In this document: piece by piece, positions 1 to 8,056 of the stretch
How the letters are laid out: each line of letters begins with the position of its first letter
Position numbering within the stretch: position 1 is the first letter of the stretch
DNA from: Nostoc linckia NIES-25
GTDB taxonomy: Bacteria > Cyanobacteriota > Cyanobacteriia > Cyanobacteriales > Nostocaceae
Direction: 5' to 3'
DNA length: 64,000 nucleotides
Assembly: GCF_002368035.1 (NCBI RefSeq)
Contig: NZ_AP018222.1
Location: forward strand, 4,085,534-4,149,533
The notes under the pieces: model-generated
The model's input: only the letters and a program-made list of their open reading frames with translations
What the model was told of the DNA's origin: nothing
Database searches by the model: none
Program-made: the position numbers and the translations under genes

Positions 1-187
1 ACCATTTTTTAGTCATTAGTTATTAGTCATTGGTCATTGGTCATTGGGCACTTGTACTGAGCGAAGTCGAAGTATTGGGCATTGGGCAGGGGAAAAGGTT
101 AAAGGGAAAAGGGAAAAGGAATAAATTTAATCTTTCCCCTTTTCCCCTTACCCTTTTCCCTTTCCCCATGCCCTATGCCCCATCTCC
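1..187. repeat. Intergenic dispersed repeats
   Basis: There is no gene here. Positions 15-60 are short tandem variants of CATTGGTCATTGG, followed by a CTGAGCGAAGTCGAAG unit. Positions 89-170 are an imperfect palindrome made of GGGAAAAGG-type units and their complement. The core at about 91-140 is essentially identical to 56719-56768 and close to the reverse complement of 35825-35880. This is one family of purine/pyrimidine-mirrored repeats scattered through the window. Confidence 0.8.
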
Positions 188-736
188 CTACTTCCTACCT
201 TCCGGTGCATTTTGTTCAAATAGCAGCAGTTCAATACCGTAATACTTTTTTGTTCGCCCTATTGGCTTCATACCCAATCTTTGAGTTACACGGACTGAGG
301 CATGATTTTCTGGCTTCACTACTGCATAAATCACTGGCAAATTCAAGACATTAAATCCGTATTCGAGCATACTTCGTCCTGCTTCGGTTGCATATCCTTT
401 ACCCCAAGATGCTCGCCGTAGATGCCAGCCTACTTCATAATCTTGAGTGGCTAAGCCGTCTTTGTCGGGCAATGGTTTGAGAAGGATAGTTCCAACAATT
501 GTTGTGGTTTCCTTTTCGAGAATTGCCCAAGATCCCGTACCATTTTTACGTCGTTGCGATCGCTCTAGATTATCCACCAAACGCTGACGCTGTGACTCAA
601 TACTCGTCACGCGAGAACCATTACCAAGAAAATAGGTAACTTCGGGGTCACTATAAATAGTAAACGCTTGTTCGGCATCGCGTTCGGGTATCCAGCTGCG
701 AATTATTAAGCGATCGGTTTCTAACAGGTTTGTCAT
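188..736 (-). CDS. GNAT family N-acetyltransferase (RimJ/RimL-like)
   Basis: This 182-residue protein is close to the usual length of RimJ/RimL-type acetyltransferases, which move an acetyl group from acetyl-CoA to a protein N-terminus or a small amine. It starts with the typical TxRLIIR strand (residues 7-13). The acetyl-CoA pyrophosphate loop is visible as RRASWGKGYA (107-116), followed by a helix and the family's ENxASxRVxQRLGM motif near 142-156. The substrate cannot be read from sequence. It stands alone; the next gene on the same strand ends about 280 bp upstream. The ATG start at 736 leaves the TxRL strand where the family has it. The family call is firm, the substrate open. Confidence 0.88.
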   Translation of the reverse strand: MTNLLETDRLIIRSWIPERDAEQAFTIYSDPEVTYFLGNGSRVTSIESQRQRLVDNLERSQRRKNGTGSWAILEKETTTIVGTILLKPLPDKDGLATQDYEVGWHLRRASWGKGYATEAGRSMLEYGFNVLNLPVIYAVVKPENHASVRVTQRLGMKPIGRTKKYYGIELLLFEQNAPEGRK

Positions 737-1012
737 CTTACCTTTGACTAAACAAAGTTACTCTTGTGCAAGACATTAAGACCATATCTTAAAAGTAGTG
801 GATGAGGTAACCAAAACTTGAGATCCTGCAAAATTCTCCTTAAAAAAGAGGAATTTAAGAAAGTTATTCCCCCTTTTTTAAGGTTTGTTCTGGTGGATAT
901 CGATACAACGGTAAACTTTACAAACATCCTCTAAGATAGTTTTGGTTGACCAGTCAAAAGCAATAGGCACAATTACACAAACATAATACATGATTGCTGG
1001 TCATTGAATTGG
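737..1012. other. Intergenic region with hairpin repeat
   Basis: I see no coding signal. Between about 838 and 884 the sequence CCTTAAAAAAGAGG and its approximate complement CCCCCTTTTTTAAGG form a hairpin. This resembles the C/T- and A/G-rich arms inside the mobile element at 59860-60020. The rest looks unstructured. Confidence 0.5.
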
Positions 1013-1372
1013 TTATGCAATAGCAAATTCTGAATCTTTCCTGAGTTCCTCAGACCGGAATCCTAATACAATCCGATCTTTTGGTACACCTGCTGTGACG
1101 AGTTCCGTTGCAATTCCCTCTTCAGTACCATCACGTTGAATCCAAATTTTACCATCAATAATATCAACGTGAATCAGGCAGCCATGTACGCGACGAGTCA
1201 CAGCAGGAGACAAGTCATAGGCTGGTTCTCTTCCCAAAATCATTAAGAGATAGCGATCTTGTTCGCTATCGAAAACTGTTTCAAATTGAATATGACCTGT
1301 ACTGAACGGGATTTTCGTATGTTCAATCAAAATATTCCGAATTAACTGTCTGTATTGCTCCAAGGTATCCAT
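1013..1372 (-). CDS. xisI: XisI-like protein (fdxN excision controlling factor family)
   Basis: This 119-residue acidic protein matches the XisI family: an opening MDTLEQYRQLIRNIL helix, a central ILGREPAYDL segment, and a C-terminal VTAGVPKDRIVLGFRSEELRK stretch. In Anabaena PCC 7120, XisH and XisI are needed for developmental excision of the fdxN element by the recombinase XisF. Most cyanobacterial copies are not near such an element, and no recombinase is visible here, so that role should not be transferred. The start overlaps the end of xisH by 31 bp, so the pair is almost certainly translated together. The biochemical role is unknown; a toxin-antitoxin-like or nuclease-regulator role is possible but unproven. 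Confidence 0.85.
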   Translation of the reverse strand: MDTLEQYRQLIRNILIEHTKIPFSTGHIQFETVFDSEQDRYLLMILGREPAYDLSPAVTRRVHGCLIHVDIIDGKIWIQRDGTEEGIATELVTAGVPKDRIVLGFRSEELRKDSEFAIA

Positions 1373-1776
1373 CTGAAAATAACCTCTTGCTCTAGCTGAA
1401 ATACAACGACATTAACTTTGTAATCTTCTACCAAAAGTTTAGCAATTGGCTCATCAAAGATATCAGCGTATACTTCGTCACGGACGGCGAGATAGAGGAC
1501 GCGATCGGGATTGGTTCTAATCATCACAGAACGGTACGCAAGATACTGTCCCAGCGCGTGTTCGAGATCTATCATGTCGGATACACTACGAAATGTTTTA
1601 ATTTCAACGGCTATCCGGTGTCCTTCTTTTTCAGCAGCAATCAATTTCTCGGCACCCAGATCGACATACATATCCCTTTTTCCCCACTTCAGATGAAAAG
1701 GATCGTCGGTAATTGTCCAGCCATCTTTGATTAGGGCAGTTTTGACATTCTGATGATATCGGTCTCTAATTGGCAT
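1342..1776 (-). CDS. xisH: XisH-like protein with PD-(D/E)xK nuclease-like core
   Basis: This 144-residue protein has the XisH layout. It begins MPIRDRYHQNVKTALIKDGW and carries D39-L-G-A and E58-I-K60 (RIAVEIKTF), the spacing of a PD-(D/E)xK endonuclease core such as Holliday-junction resolvases have. Whether it cuts DNA cannot be told from sequence. It lies 3 bp downstream of the ppsA stop and overlaps xisI by 31 bp, so it may be expressed by read-through from ppsA. XisH/XisI pairs occur in many copies in heterocystous cyanobacteria and often move as a unit. Confidence 0.85.
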   Translation of the reverse strand: MPIRDRYHQNVKTALIKDGWTITDDPFHLKWGKRDMYVDLGAEKLIAAEKEGHRIAVEIKTFRSVSDMIDLEHALGQYLAYRSVMIRTNPDRVLYLAVRDEVYADIFDEPIAKLLVEDYKVNVVVFQLEQEVIFRWIPWSNTDS

Positions 1777-1779
1777 AAA

Positions 1780-4269
1780 TTACTCGAATAAGGAATTAGT
1801 ACCCTCAACTTTTGCCACTTCCAACATTGTCTTTAACACCGAATCTGGATTTAAACTAATAGAATCAATTCCCTGTTCAACTAAAAACTGGGCAAATTCT
1901 GGGTAATCGCTTGGTGCTTGTCCGCAAATGCCGATTTTGCGATCGCATTTTTTCGCGGTTTCTATGGCCATTTTCACCATCCGCTTCACACCTTCACTCC
2001 GTTCGTCAAACAATCGCGCCACCAACGCCGAATCTCTATCTAACCCCAATGTCAACTGAGTTAGGTCGTTGGAACCAATGGAAAAGCCATCAAATACCTC
2101 GGCAAACTCTTCGGCCATAATCACATTGCTGGGCAATTCGCACATTACATACACTTGCAAGTTATTCACACCTTGCTTTAAACCATTTTTTGCCATTTCT
2201 GCTAACACTAACCGCCCTTCATCGGGGGTGCGACAAAAAGGAATCATTGGGGTAACATTCGTCAAACCCATTTCTTCGCGTACCCGCTTTAGGGCTTGAC
2301 ATTCTAAGGCAAAAGCTTGTCTGTAACCTTCATCATAGTAACGCGCCGCCCCCCGCCAACCAAGCATGGGGTTTTCTTCATCGGGTTCAAATTGTTGCCC
2401 GCCCAATAAATTCGCATATTCATTACTTTTAAAATCTGACATTCGCACAATTACTGGTTTGGGATAAAATGCTGCGGCAATTCTGCCGATGCCTTGGGCT
2501 AATTTGTCCACAAAATATTGAGGTTTATCGTCATAAAGCGCGGTCAATTTAGCAATTTTATCTTTGACAAATTCATCTTTTAATAAATCATAATGAATCA
2601 ATGCCATTGGATGAACTTGGATTTGGTTAGCAATAATAAATTCTGTCCGCGCTAAACCGACTCCATCGTTGGGAATTGCCGATAAACTTAATGCTTCTTG
2701 AGGATTACCCACATTCATTAAAATTTGCGTGCGGGTGCGGGGTAAGTTTTCTAAGGCGACTTCTTCAACTTCAAAAGGTAATAAACCTGAGTAAACTTTT
2801 CCTTCTTCGCCTTCAGCACAAGAAATTGTGATTTCTTGCCCATTTTTTAAAACATCTGTAGCATTACCACATCCAACGATCGCAGGTACACCCAATTCTC
2901 GCGCAATAATCGCGGCGTGGCATGTCCTACCACCAGAATTAGTTACAATTGCACTGGCACGTTTCATAATTGGTTCCCAGTCCGGGTCAGTTCTTTCTGT
3001 TACTAAAACTTCCCCTGGTTGAAATTGTTCTAATTTTTGAACATCTAAAATTAAACGTGCTTTTCCTTGACTAATTGCTTCTCCAATTGCGCGTCCTGTC
3101 ACAAGAGGTTGTGGGGAGTGAGAAGATTTTTCCCCAGTCCCCAGTCCCCAGTCCCCAGTCTCCGATACCAATCGATAACTCCGCAACACATTCCCTTTCT
3201 TTTGAGATTGCACTGTTTCGGGACGTGCTTGGACAATAAAAAGTTGTTTAGTAATTCCATCTTTTGCCCACTCGATATCCATTGGCGTGTAAATGCCGTG
3301 GGTTTTGGTATAATGGTCTTCAATTAAACACGCCCAAGTTGCTAATTCTAAAATCTCTGCATCGCTGAGGGCAAATTTGCCTCTTTCTCTGAAAGGAACA
3401 GATACATTTTTGGTAAATTTTGAACCATCATCATAAATCATTTTTAATTCTTTACTGCCCAATTTTTTATCAATAATTGGGCGAAAACCTGCTTTTAAAG
3501 TTGGTTTAAAAACATAATATTCATCTGGATTTACTGACCCTTGGACAACATTTTCACCTAAACCGTAGGCGGCTGTAATTAGGGCTGCATCTTTAAAGCC
3601 GGTTTCTGTGTCAATGGAGAACATTACCCCAGAGGTTGCTAAATCAGAACGCACCATTTTTTGTACCCCAACAGCAAGGGCAATGCTAAAGTGATCGAAT
3701 CCCTTAGTATGGCGATAGGAAATGGCACGGTCAGTAAATATGGAAGCAAAGCATTTATGACAAGCTGCTAAAACTCCTTCCACACCGACGACGTTGAGGT
3801 AAGTTTCTTGCTGTCCGGCAAAACTGGCGTCGGGGAGGTCTTCGGCGGTGGCGCTAGAACGGACTGCGACATCTGTATCTGCATTGTATCGATCGCAAAG
3901 ACTTTGATAAGCTGCGGCGATCGCCTGTCGCAATTCTACAGGAAATGGCGTGTGGATTAAGAGCGATCGCGCTTTTTTTCCCCGTTCTCGTAAATTTTTC
4001 ACATCCTCAACATCCAAGTCAGCAAATACTTCCCGCAGCTTTGTTTCTAACCCAGCTGATTCGATGAAATAACGATAAGCATAAGCGGTGGTAGCAAATC
4101 CTGTAGGTACATTAATGCCTTTGGGTGTGAGTTGTTGAATCATTTCACCTAGTGATGCATTTTTCCCACCAACTAAGGGAATATCATTAATACCAACTTC
4201 CTCAAACCAGAGGATGAGCGATCGCTCTTTGGATGATGGAGATAAAGTGCTTGTAGATACTATAGTCAT
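1780..4269 (-). CDS. ppsA: Phosphoenolpyruvate synthase
   Basis: This protein converts pyruvate + ATP + water to PEP + AMP + phosphate in the cytoplasm, the gluconeogenic direction. Its domains are an N-terminal ATP-grasp (about 1-370, with GGKNASLGEM and the RSSATAEDLPDASFAGQQETYLNV region), a swivelling phosphohistidine domain with TCHAAIIARELG (catalytic His451), and a C-terminal PEP-binding barrel with GLxRTEF and CGQAPSDYPEFAQFL. The 829 residues exceed the usual ~790-800. Part of the excess is a linker insertion (about residues 375-395) encoded by repeat DNA at roughly 3108-3165. The ATG at 4269 fits the usual N-terminus, apart from a short leader before LILWFEEVGINDIPLVGGK. xisH follows 3 bp after the stop. 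Confidence 0.95.
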   Translation of the reverse strand: MTIVSTSTLSPSSKERSLILWFEEVGINDIPLVGGKNASLGEMIQQLTPKGINVPTGFATTAYAYRYFIESAGLETKLREVFADLDVEDVKNLRERGKKARSLLIHTPFPVELRQAIAAAYQSLCDRYNADTDVAVRSSATAEDLPDASFAGQQETYLNVVGVEGVLAACHKCFASIFTDRAISYRHTKGFDHFSIALAVGVQKMVRSDLATSGVMFSIDTETGFKDAALITAAYGLGENVVQGSVNPDEYYVFKPTLKAGFRPIIDKKLGSKELKMIYDDGSKFTKNVSVPFRERGKFALSDAEILELATWACLIEDHYTKTHGIYTPMDIEWAKDGITKQLFIVQARPETVQSQKKGNVLRSYRLVSETGDWGLGTGEKSSHSPQPLVTGRAIGEAISQGKARLILDVQKLEQFQPGEVLVTERTDPDWEPIMKRASAIVTNSGGRTCHAAIIARELGVPAIVGCGNATDVLKNGQEITISCAEGEEGKVYSGLLPFEVEEVALENLPRTRTQILMNVGNPQEALSLSAIPNDGVGLARTEFIIANQIQVHPMALIHYDLLKDEFVKDKIAKLTALYDDKPQYFVDKLAQGIGRIAAAFYPKPVIVRMSDFKSNEYANLLGGQQFEPDEENPMLGWRGAARYYDEGYRQAFALECQALKRVREEMGLTNVTPMIPFCRTPDEGRLVLAEMAKNGLKQGVNNLQVYVMCELPSNVIMAEEFAEVFDGFSIGSNDLTQLTLGLDRDSALVARLFDERSEGVKRMVKMAIETAKKCDRKIGICGQAPSDYPEFAQFLVEQGIDSISLNPDSVLKTMLEVAKVEGTNSLFE
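3132..3159. repeat. Four 7-bp tandem repeats inside ppsA
   Basis: The unit CCCCAGT occurs four times in a row within the ppsA reading frame and is translated as a Gly/Trp/Thr-rich linker. The same unit occurs outside genes at 59757-59775 and 60037-60068, so this is a dispersed intergenic repeat that has entered a coding sequence in frame. Confidence 0.9.
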
Positions 4270-4621
4270 ATGTATTACCTCTTAATTTGACGTGTTTAAA
4301 GTCCCTAATTATTACTATCTAATTTACCGCCAAAAATAAATTTTACATACTTTTAGTTTGATCCCACTGAAGTTTATTGAGAAATATAACACCAATAGGG
4401 TTTGCTCCTCTGGAAAGGATTTTCGCTATTAGCGGTATATTTGTAATCTATGGCGGCTTTTCAGACTAGTAGTATATTCTTCCCATATTTAATTGTAAAT
4501 TTTGCAGCCAGTCCCGTCAGAGTAACGTGATTTTACATTCTGCAATTAAGCGCCAAGCGATAGTCCAAAAATAGCAATTATTCGAGATAATGGCTGTATC
4601 GCAAAACTAGATACAATCCAC
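4270..4621. other. Divergent promoter region between ppsA and a small membrane protein gene
   Basis: This AT-rich 352-bp spacer lies between divergently transcribed genes, so promoters for both must lie here. I cannot assign a -10 or -35 box with confidence. I see no RNA gene or strong hairpin. Confidence 0.5.
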
Positions 4622-5026
4622 ATGGCGCAACTAGAAAGACTGCTGCTCATGGCAGAAGATGAGCTAACTGAGTACAGTACTGATGCTCGCAAAATGGAAA
4701 AGCTACGCCGTAAAATAGGTTTATCAGTATCGGCAGCCGAACAGCGGCAAGTAAAAGAGGCATTATTAGCTACAAATAAATCCAATATAATTACTCAAAT
4801 TGTCGAAGAACAAAGACAAACAGTAGCCTTACCATTTTGGGGAATTGCTGGCTTAGGTTTGTTGCTAGGAATTTCTTTAAATCAACCTATAGGCTTGTTA
4901 GCCGCCGTAGCTGGGACTGTATCAGCTTACAGAATTCAGAAATGGGGTTGGCAATTGCAAGCAAGGCGTTTATTGTTACAAACTTTGGAAGATATTGAAG
5001 CGCGGGTTGCTCAACCTAATAAATAA
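4622..5026 (+). CDS. Small membrane protein of unknown function
   Basis: I do not recognise this 134-residue protein. Residues 1-65 are charged and helical (MAEDELTEYSTDARKMEKLRRKIG), perhaps a coiled coil. Residues about 70-105 hold a hydrophobic hairpin (FWGIAGLGLLLGISL, then IGLLAAVAGTVSAYRI), probably two membrane helices. A basic amphipathic tail follows. It would sit in the inner or thylakoid membrane with both ends on the same side. A strong 28-bp-stem hairpin lies 40 bp downstream and may end its transcript. It is divergent from ppsA and has no operon partner. Confidence 0.75.
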   Translation: MAQLERLLLMAEDELTEYSTDARKMEKLRRKIGLSVSAAEQRQVKEALLATNKSNIITQIVEEQRQTVALPFWGIAGLGLLLGISLNQPIGLLAAVAGTVSAYRIQKWGWQLQARRLLLQTLEDIEARVAQPNK

Positions 5027-5067
5027 TATTAAGTTGATTTTCGTTCAATACTGTTCGGTTAAGCCAA

Positions 5068-5134
5068 GAGACGCGATAAATCGCCGTCTCTACAATAATC
5101 AATCCCTTGTAGAGACGGCGATTTATCGCGTCTT
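5068..5134. repeat. Long perfect hairpin, GAGACGCGAT-type palindrome
   Basis: Two 28-bp arms (5068-5095 and 5107-5134) are exact reverse complements around an 11-bp loop. The arms begin GAGACGCGATAAATCGCC and belong to the GTAGAGACG palindrome family seen at 6145, 22571, 45067 and 51628. It lies between two convergent genes, so a terminator role in both directions is plausible, although no clear U-tract follows. Confidence 0.9.
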
Positions 5135-5164
5135 CTTTTCTTTGCGTCGCCGCGTCAGCCTTTA

Positions 5165-5890
5165 TTATCTGGCTTTACGTGCAATAAAGACGGCATGACC
5201 TGGCGATAGTTCATATTCACCATAACTATCAGTGGTTTGAACCTCGAAACCTACTTGCTGGAGTTGATTTGTAATAGTTGCTATGTCGTATAATCGCTGG
5301 TGGTGTACTTCGTCATCTCGTCTATAGCGATCGCCTATTTTACGGAAGGTGATAATTCGACGAGTTAAAGTTTTTTGTTCTGCATCTTCGTGCTTTTCAA
5401 CGAGTACTAGCCAGTCTTCTCCTTCAGTGAACCCTTTAGTTGTGGTTCCTGGTGTAACTTGTCCCGTCTGGGAAATGTCGAAGATAAATACACCGCCAGG
5501 AGTTAAGGCATTATATATGCGGTGGAACAGCTGAACAAGGTTGCTATCTTTGTCAAATACATAGCTGAGACATTCACTAATTGATGTCACAGCATTGCAC
5601 GGCGGAATCTCAGTTTTAAATAGCGATGCGATGCGAAACTCTGCATTTGGAACTCTGGTTCGGGCAATATTAATCATCGAGTCAGAAATATCGACTCCTA
5701 AAACTTGATAACCAGCCTCGATAAGTTCTTGCGCCCATAAGCCGCTACCGCAACCCAAATCAACCATTAACCCATCATATATTTTGTTTTCAGCTAGGAT
5801 TTTTAGTATGCCAGGAGCAGACTTGAGCGCAAAGTCACGGAAACCGACATCATGAATAAAAGCCAGGTCTTCTTTGTACCACTGATTCAT
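5165..5890 (-). CDS. Class I SAM-dependent methyltransferase
   Basis: This is a Rossmann-fold methyltransferase using S-adenosylmethionine. The SAM-binding motif I is VDLGCGSGLWAQEL, with the acidic motif II VLGVDISDSMI and a post-motif LTPGGVFIFDIS. The substrate is unknown. I chose the ATG at 5890 (MNQWYKEDLAFIH), giving 241 residues, over ATGs upstream at 5944 and a TTG at 5953. The sequence around those upstream starts (about 5922 onward) is a dispersed repeat also present at 48430-48470, so the extra residues are probably not part of the ancestral protein. It stands alone, facing the small membrane protein gene across the long hairpin. Confidence 0.85.
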   Translation of the reverse strand: MNQWYKEDLAFIHDVGFRDFALKSAPGILKILAENKIYDGLMVDLGCGSGLWAQELIEAGYQVLGVDISDSMINIARTRVPNAEFRIASLFKTEIPPCNAVTSISECLSYVFDKDSNLVQLFHRIYNALTPGGVFIFDISQTGQVTPGTTTKGFTEGEDWLVLVEKHEDAEQKTLTRRIITFRKIGDRYRRDDEVHHQRLYDIATITNQLQQVGFEVQTTDSYGEYELSPGHAVFIARKAR

Positions 5891-5921
5891 ATATAGCGAT
5901 TCTCGTTTGGATGCAATACGC

Positions 5922-6028
5922 TGTAGGGCCTTTACAGCTGTCATTAGTGTCAACTTAGCATGAAACTTTTATAAAGATGTGATATTCAGTTCTCTGACTT
6001 ACCATCAAGATCTGCGTTACCCCACCCC
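5922..6028. repeat. Dispersed repeat, uninterrupted copy
   Basis: The sequence from GGCCTTTACAGCTGTCATTA through AAAGATGTGATATTCAGTTC to the CCCCACCCC run is repeated at 48433-48470 plus 48570-48638. There it is split by a 94-bp miniature element. Here the corresponding site reads CAACTTAGCATGAAAC with no insertion. Confidence 0.88.
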
Positions 6029-6080
6029 AACCCCTCCCCTTGGTAAGGGGAGGGGAGACAAAGCGTAGCTTTGGCTCAAC
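6015..6080. repeat. G/C-rich palindrome repeat (CCCCTCCCCTT...AAGGGGAGGGG)
   Basis: An inverted repeat of CCCAACCCCTCCCCTT with its complement, followed by GAGACAAAGCGTAGC. The same block is inside the mobile element at 37201-37323, and a variant is at 48630-48705. Confidence 0.8.
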
Positions 6081-6144
6081 CGATAACCCAAATCAGGTTA
6101 TGAGCATTTTAATCCGTCAAATTCTCATGCAATAACCCAGATGT

Positions 6145-6169
6145 AGAGACGTTGCAATGCAACGTCTCT
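6145..6169. repeat. AGAGACGTTGCA palindrome
   Basis: A 25-bp palindrome (12-bp arms) of the family also found at 22571-22601, 45067-45097 and, with a different core, 5068-5134 and 51628-51647. Confidence 0.9.
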
Positions 6170-6271
6170 TAAAAATGCCCAATTTGCCGCAAGCAGGTTT
6201 ATGTCTAGAATGAACATAAGCACTGTTAGGAAAAGCCTTTATGTCATTACAAGAACTCAAAGAACAAGCTT

Positions 6272-8056
6272 TCAAATTGCCTGTGAGCGATCGCCTTGCC
6301 CTGATTCAATCTCCCTAACCTTTTCTAAATTCTCCTGCACAGCCACACACCGAACATGCTCAACACCCCAAACTCGCTCACAAATTTCTAACGCTTCCAA
6401 ATAAAGAGATTCTGCTTCACTATAACGCCCCGTTGCGCGATAAATTTCAGCTAAATTATTGAGGCTTTCTGCAACATTCGGATGATTTTTTCCCAATAAA
6501 AGCTTATCAAGTTCTAATGCTTTTATACATAAAGGTTCCGCCTCCTGATAGCGCCCCTGTTCCCTATACATATAACCCAAAGCATACATAGTATCTGCTA
6601 AAAGCGGATGCGCCTTTTGTAATACGCGCTGCTTCAGTTCCAAGGATTGCAAAAACAAAGATTCCGCCTCATTGTAGCGTCCTTGAGCGCGGTAGATTAA
6701 ACCTAAATTGTGCAAATCTGTAGCAACGTCTGGATTTTCTTCTCCCAAAAATTGCTTGTCTAATTCTATAGCTTGTTGCGACAAAGGTTCAGCTTCACCG
6801 TAGCGTCCTTGATGATAATAAAGTAGAGCTAAATTATTCAATATCAGAGCAACAGAAGGATGATTTTCGCCTAGTAAACTTTTGGCATTTTCTAGCGATC
6901 GCAGATACAAAGGCTCTGCCTCATCATAACGCCCTTGTTCATCATATAATAATGCCAAATTATTCAGACTAGCGACAACATCAGCATGATTTTCTCCCAA
7001 TAAGCGTTTTCTCAATTCCAAAGCTTGTTGATAGAGAAGTTCTGCTTTGCTATATTGTCCCGTAGATTTGTAAATTCCTGCCAAATTATTCAAGCTTGTA
7101 GCATAAGCAGGATGGTTTTCACCTAGTAGGCGTTTTCTTAATTGCAAAGCTTCTTGATATAGTGGTTCTGCTTCGCTGTAGCGTCCAGTTACACGATATA
7201 ATCCTGCTAAATTGTTGAAGCTAGCAGCTAAGTCTATTTGCAAACCTAATTCATTTTGCAATTCAATCGCTTGACGCCAATACTTGATTGCCAATTCTTG
7301 TTCTTCTTGATAATTTTGAGACTCGCCGCGTTCCAATCTGCTGCGATAAATATCACCAAATCTTGAATATAAAGTAGCCAAGCTGGGGTCTTTAGTTCCT
7401 CGTTCGTGTTCGATATTATCAATCAGCTTTTGTAAATCTTGGATAGGCAAGAAGAAATGATTATTTTCATGAGTATCTGTACCAGCTAATTCAGTGTCTC
7501 GAAAAACAAAACGTATGGGTTCTAATTCTTTACCAGCAATAGCATTTGTTTTTTTAGATGCAAACCGAAATACGCCGTTGCGCCAACTCCAAAAATCAGG
7601 AGCTTTTTTGCTCAAATTAATTAAAATTTGATTAGTTACCCAAAGCACAATTCCAAAAGGAAAATCACGCAATCCTTCCCTTGTCCACTGTAAATAACCA
7701 AAAAATTTCTCCTGTTCGGATTGTTCGTGCCCTAATCTGAGAAAATAAAGTTGTTCGGCACCCGTTACAGTAATTATTGCAGGTTGATGCTGACGGAGAT
7801 ATTCTTCTTGTTCTACAAGTTGGTTGAGAGCAGCTTTTAAACTTGGTTCGTGACGCGCTAACATCGCTCGATATGCACGAAAATTAGGTTTTAATTCGGC
7901 TTCATAACTAGCAATAATCTCATCGCGAAAGTTAGGATCGTCGCAAACAGCAATCAGTAAATTTAATCCTTGGGTTTGAGCTTCAATAGAAACAATTAAA
8001 TCATCATACGCATCTTGATTTTCTCCCTCATCATCTAAAAAATCTTCATTGAACAT
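6272..8056 (-). CDS. TPR protein with non-P-loop alpha/beta N-terminal domain, partner of upstream NTPase
   Basis: This 594-residue protein has two parts. Residues 1-195 form an alpha/beta domain I cannot name. It has hydrophobic strands at 31-38 (LNLLIAVC), 93-103 (AIITVTGAEQL) and 135-145 (GIVLWVTNQIL), then APDFWSWRNGVFRF (152-165). The last two strands resemble a Walker B and sensor-1 strand of an AAA/STAND ATPase, but no P-loop is present, so it may be a catalytically dead NTPase-like domain. Residues about 225-585 are TPRs, mostly seven 42-residue kinesin-light-chain-type repeats (consensus NNLAxLYxxQGRYxEAEPLY). The start overlaps the upstream NTPase gene by 11 bp, implying coupled translation and probably a complex. 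A sensor or scaffold role in a STAND-like module split over two genes is my inference. Confidence 0.85.
   Translation of the reverse strand: MFNEDFLDDEGENQDAYDDLIVSIEAQTQGLNLLIAVCDDPNFRDEIIASYEAELKPNFRAYRAMLARHEPSLKAALNQLVEQEEYLRQHQPAIITVTGAEQLYFLRLGHEQSEQEKFFGYLQWTREGLRDFPFGIVLWVTNQILINLSKKAPDFWSWRNGVFRFASKKTNAIAGKELEPIRFVFRDTELAGTDTHENNHFFLPIQDLQKLIDNIEHERGTKDPSLATLYSRFGDIYRSRLERGESQNYQEEQELAIKYWRQAIELQNELGLQIDLAASFNNLAGLYRVTGRYSEAEPLYQEALQLRKRLLGENHPAYATSLNNLAGIYKSTGQYSKAELLYQQALELRKRLLGENHADVVASLNNLALLYDEQGRYDEAEPLYLRSLENAKSLLGENHPSVALILNNLALLYYHQGRYGEAEPLSQQAIELDKQFLGEENPDVATDLHNLGLIYRAQGRYNEAESLFLQSLELKQRVLQKAHPLLADTMYALGYMYREQGRYQEAEPLCIKALELDKLLLGKNHPNVAESLNNLAEIYRATGRYSEAESLYLEALEICERVWGVEHVRCVAVQENLEKVREIESGQGDRSQAI

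Noticed and set aside
1013..1776. An fdxN-type developmental excision element
   Set aside because: No xisF-like recombinase and no paired attachment repeats are visible; xisH/xisI alone do not indicate an element.
3099..3323. Separate small protein in the ppsA region
   Set aside because: It is an alternate frame of ppsA across the CCCCAGT repeat insertion.
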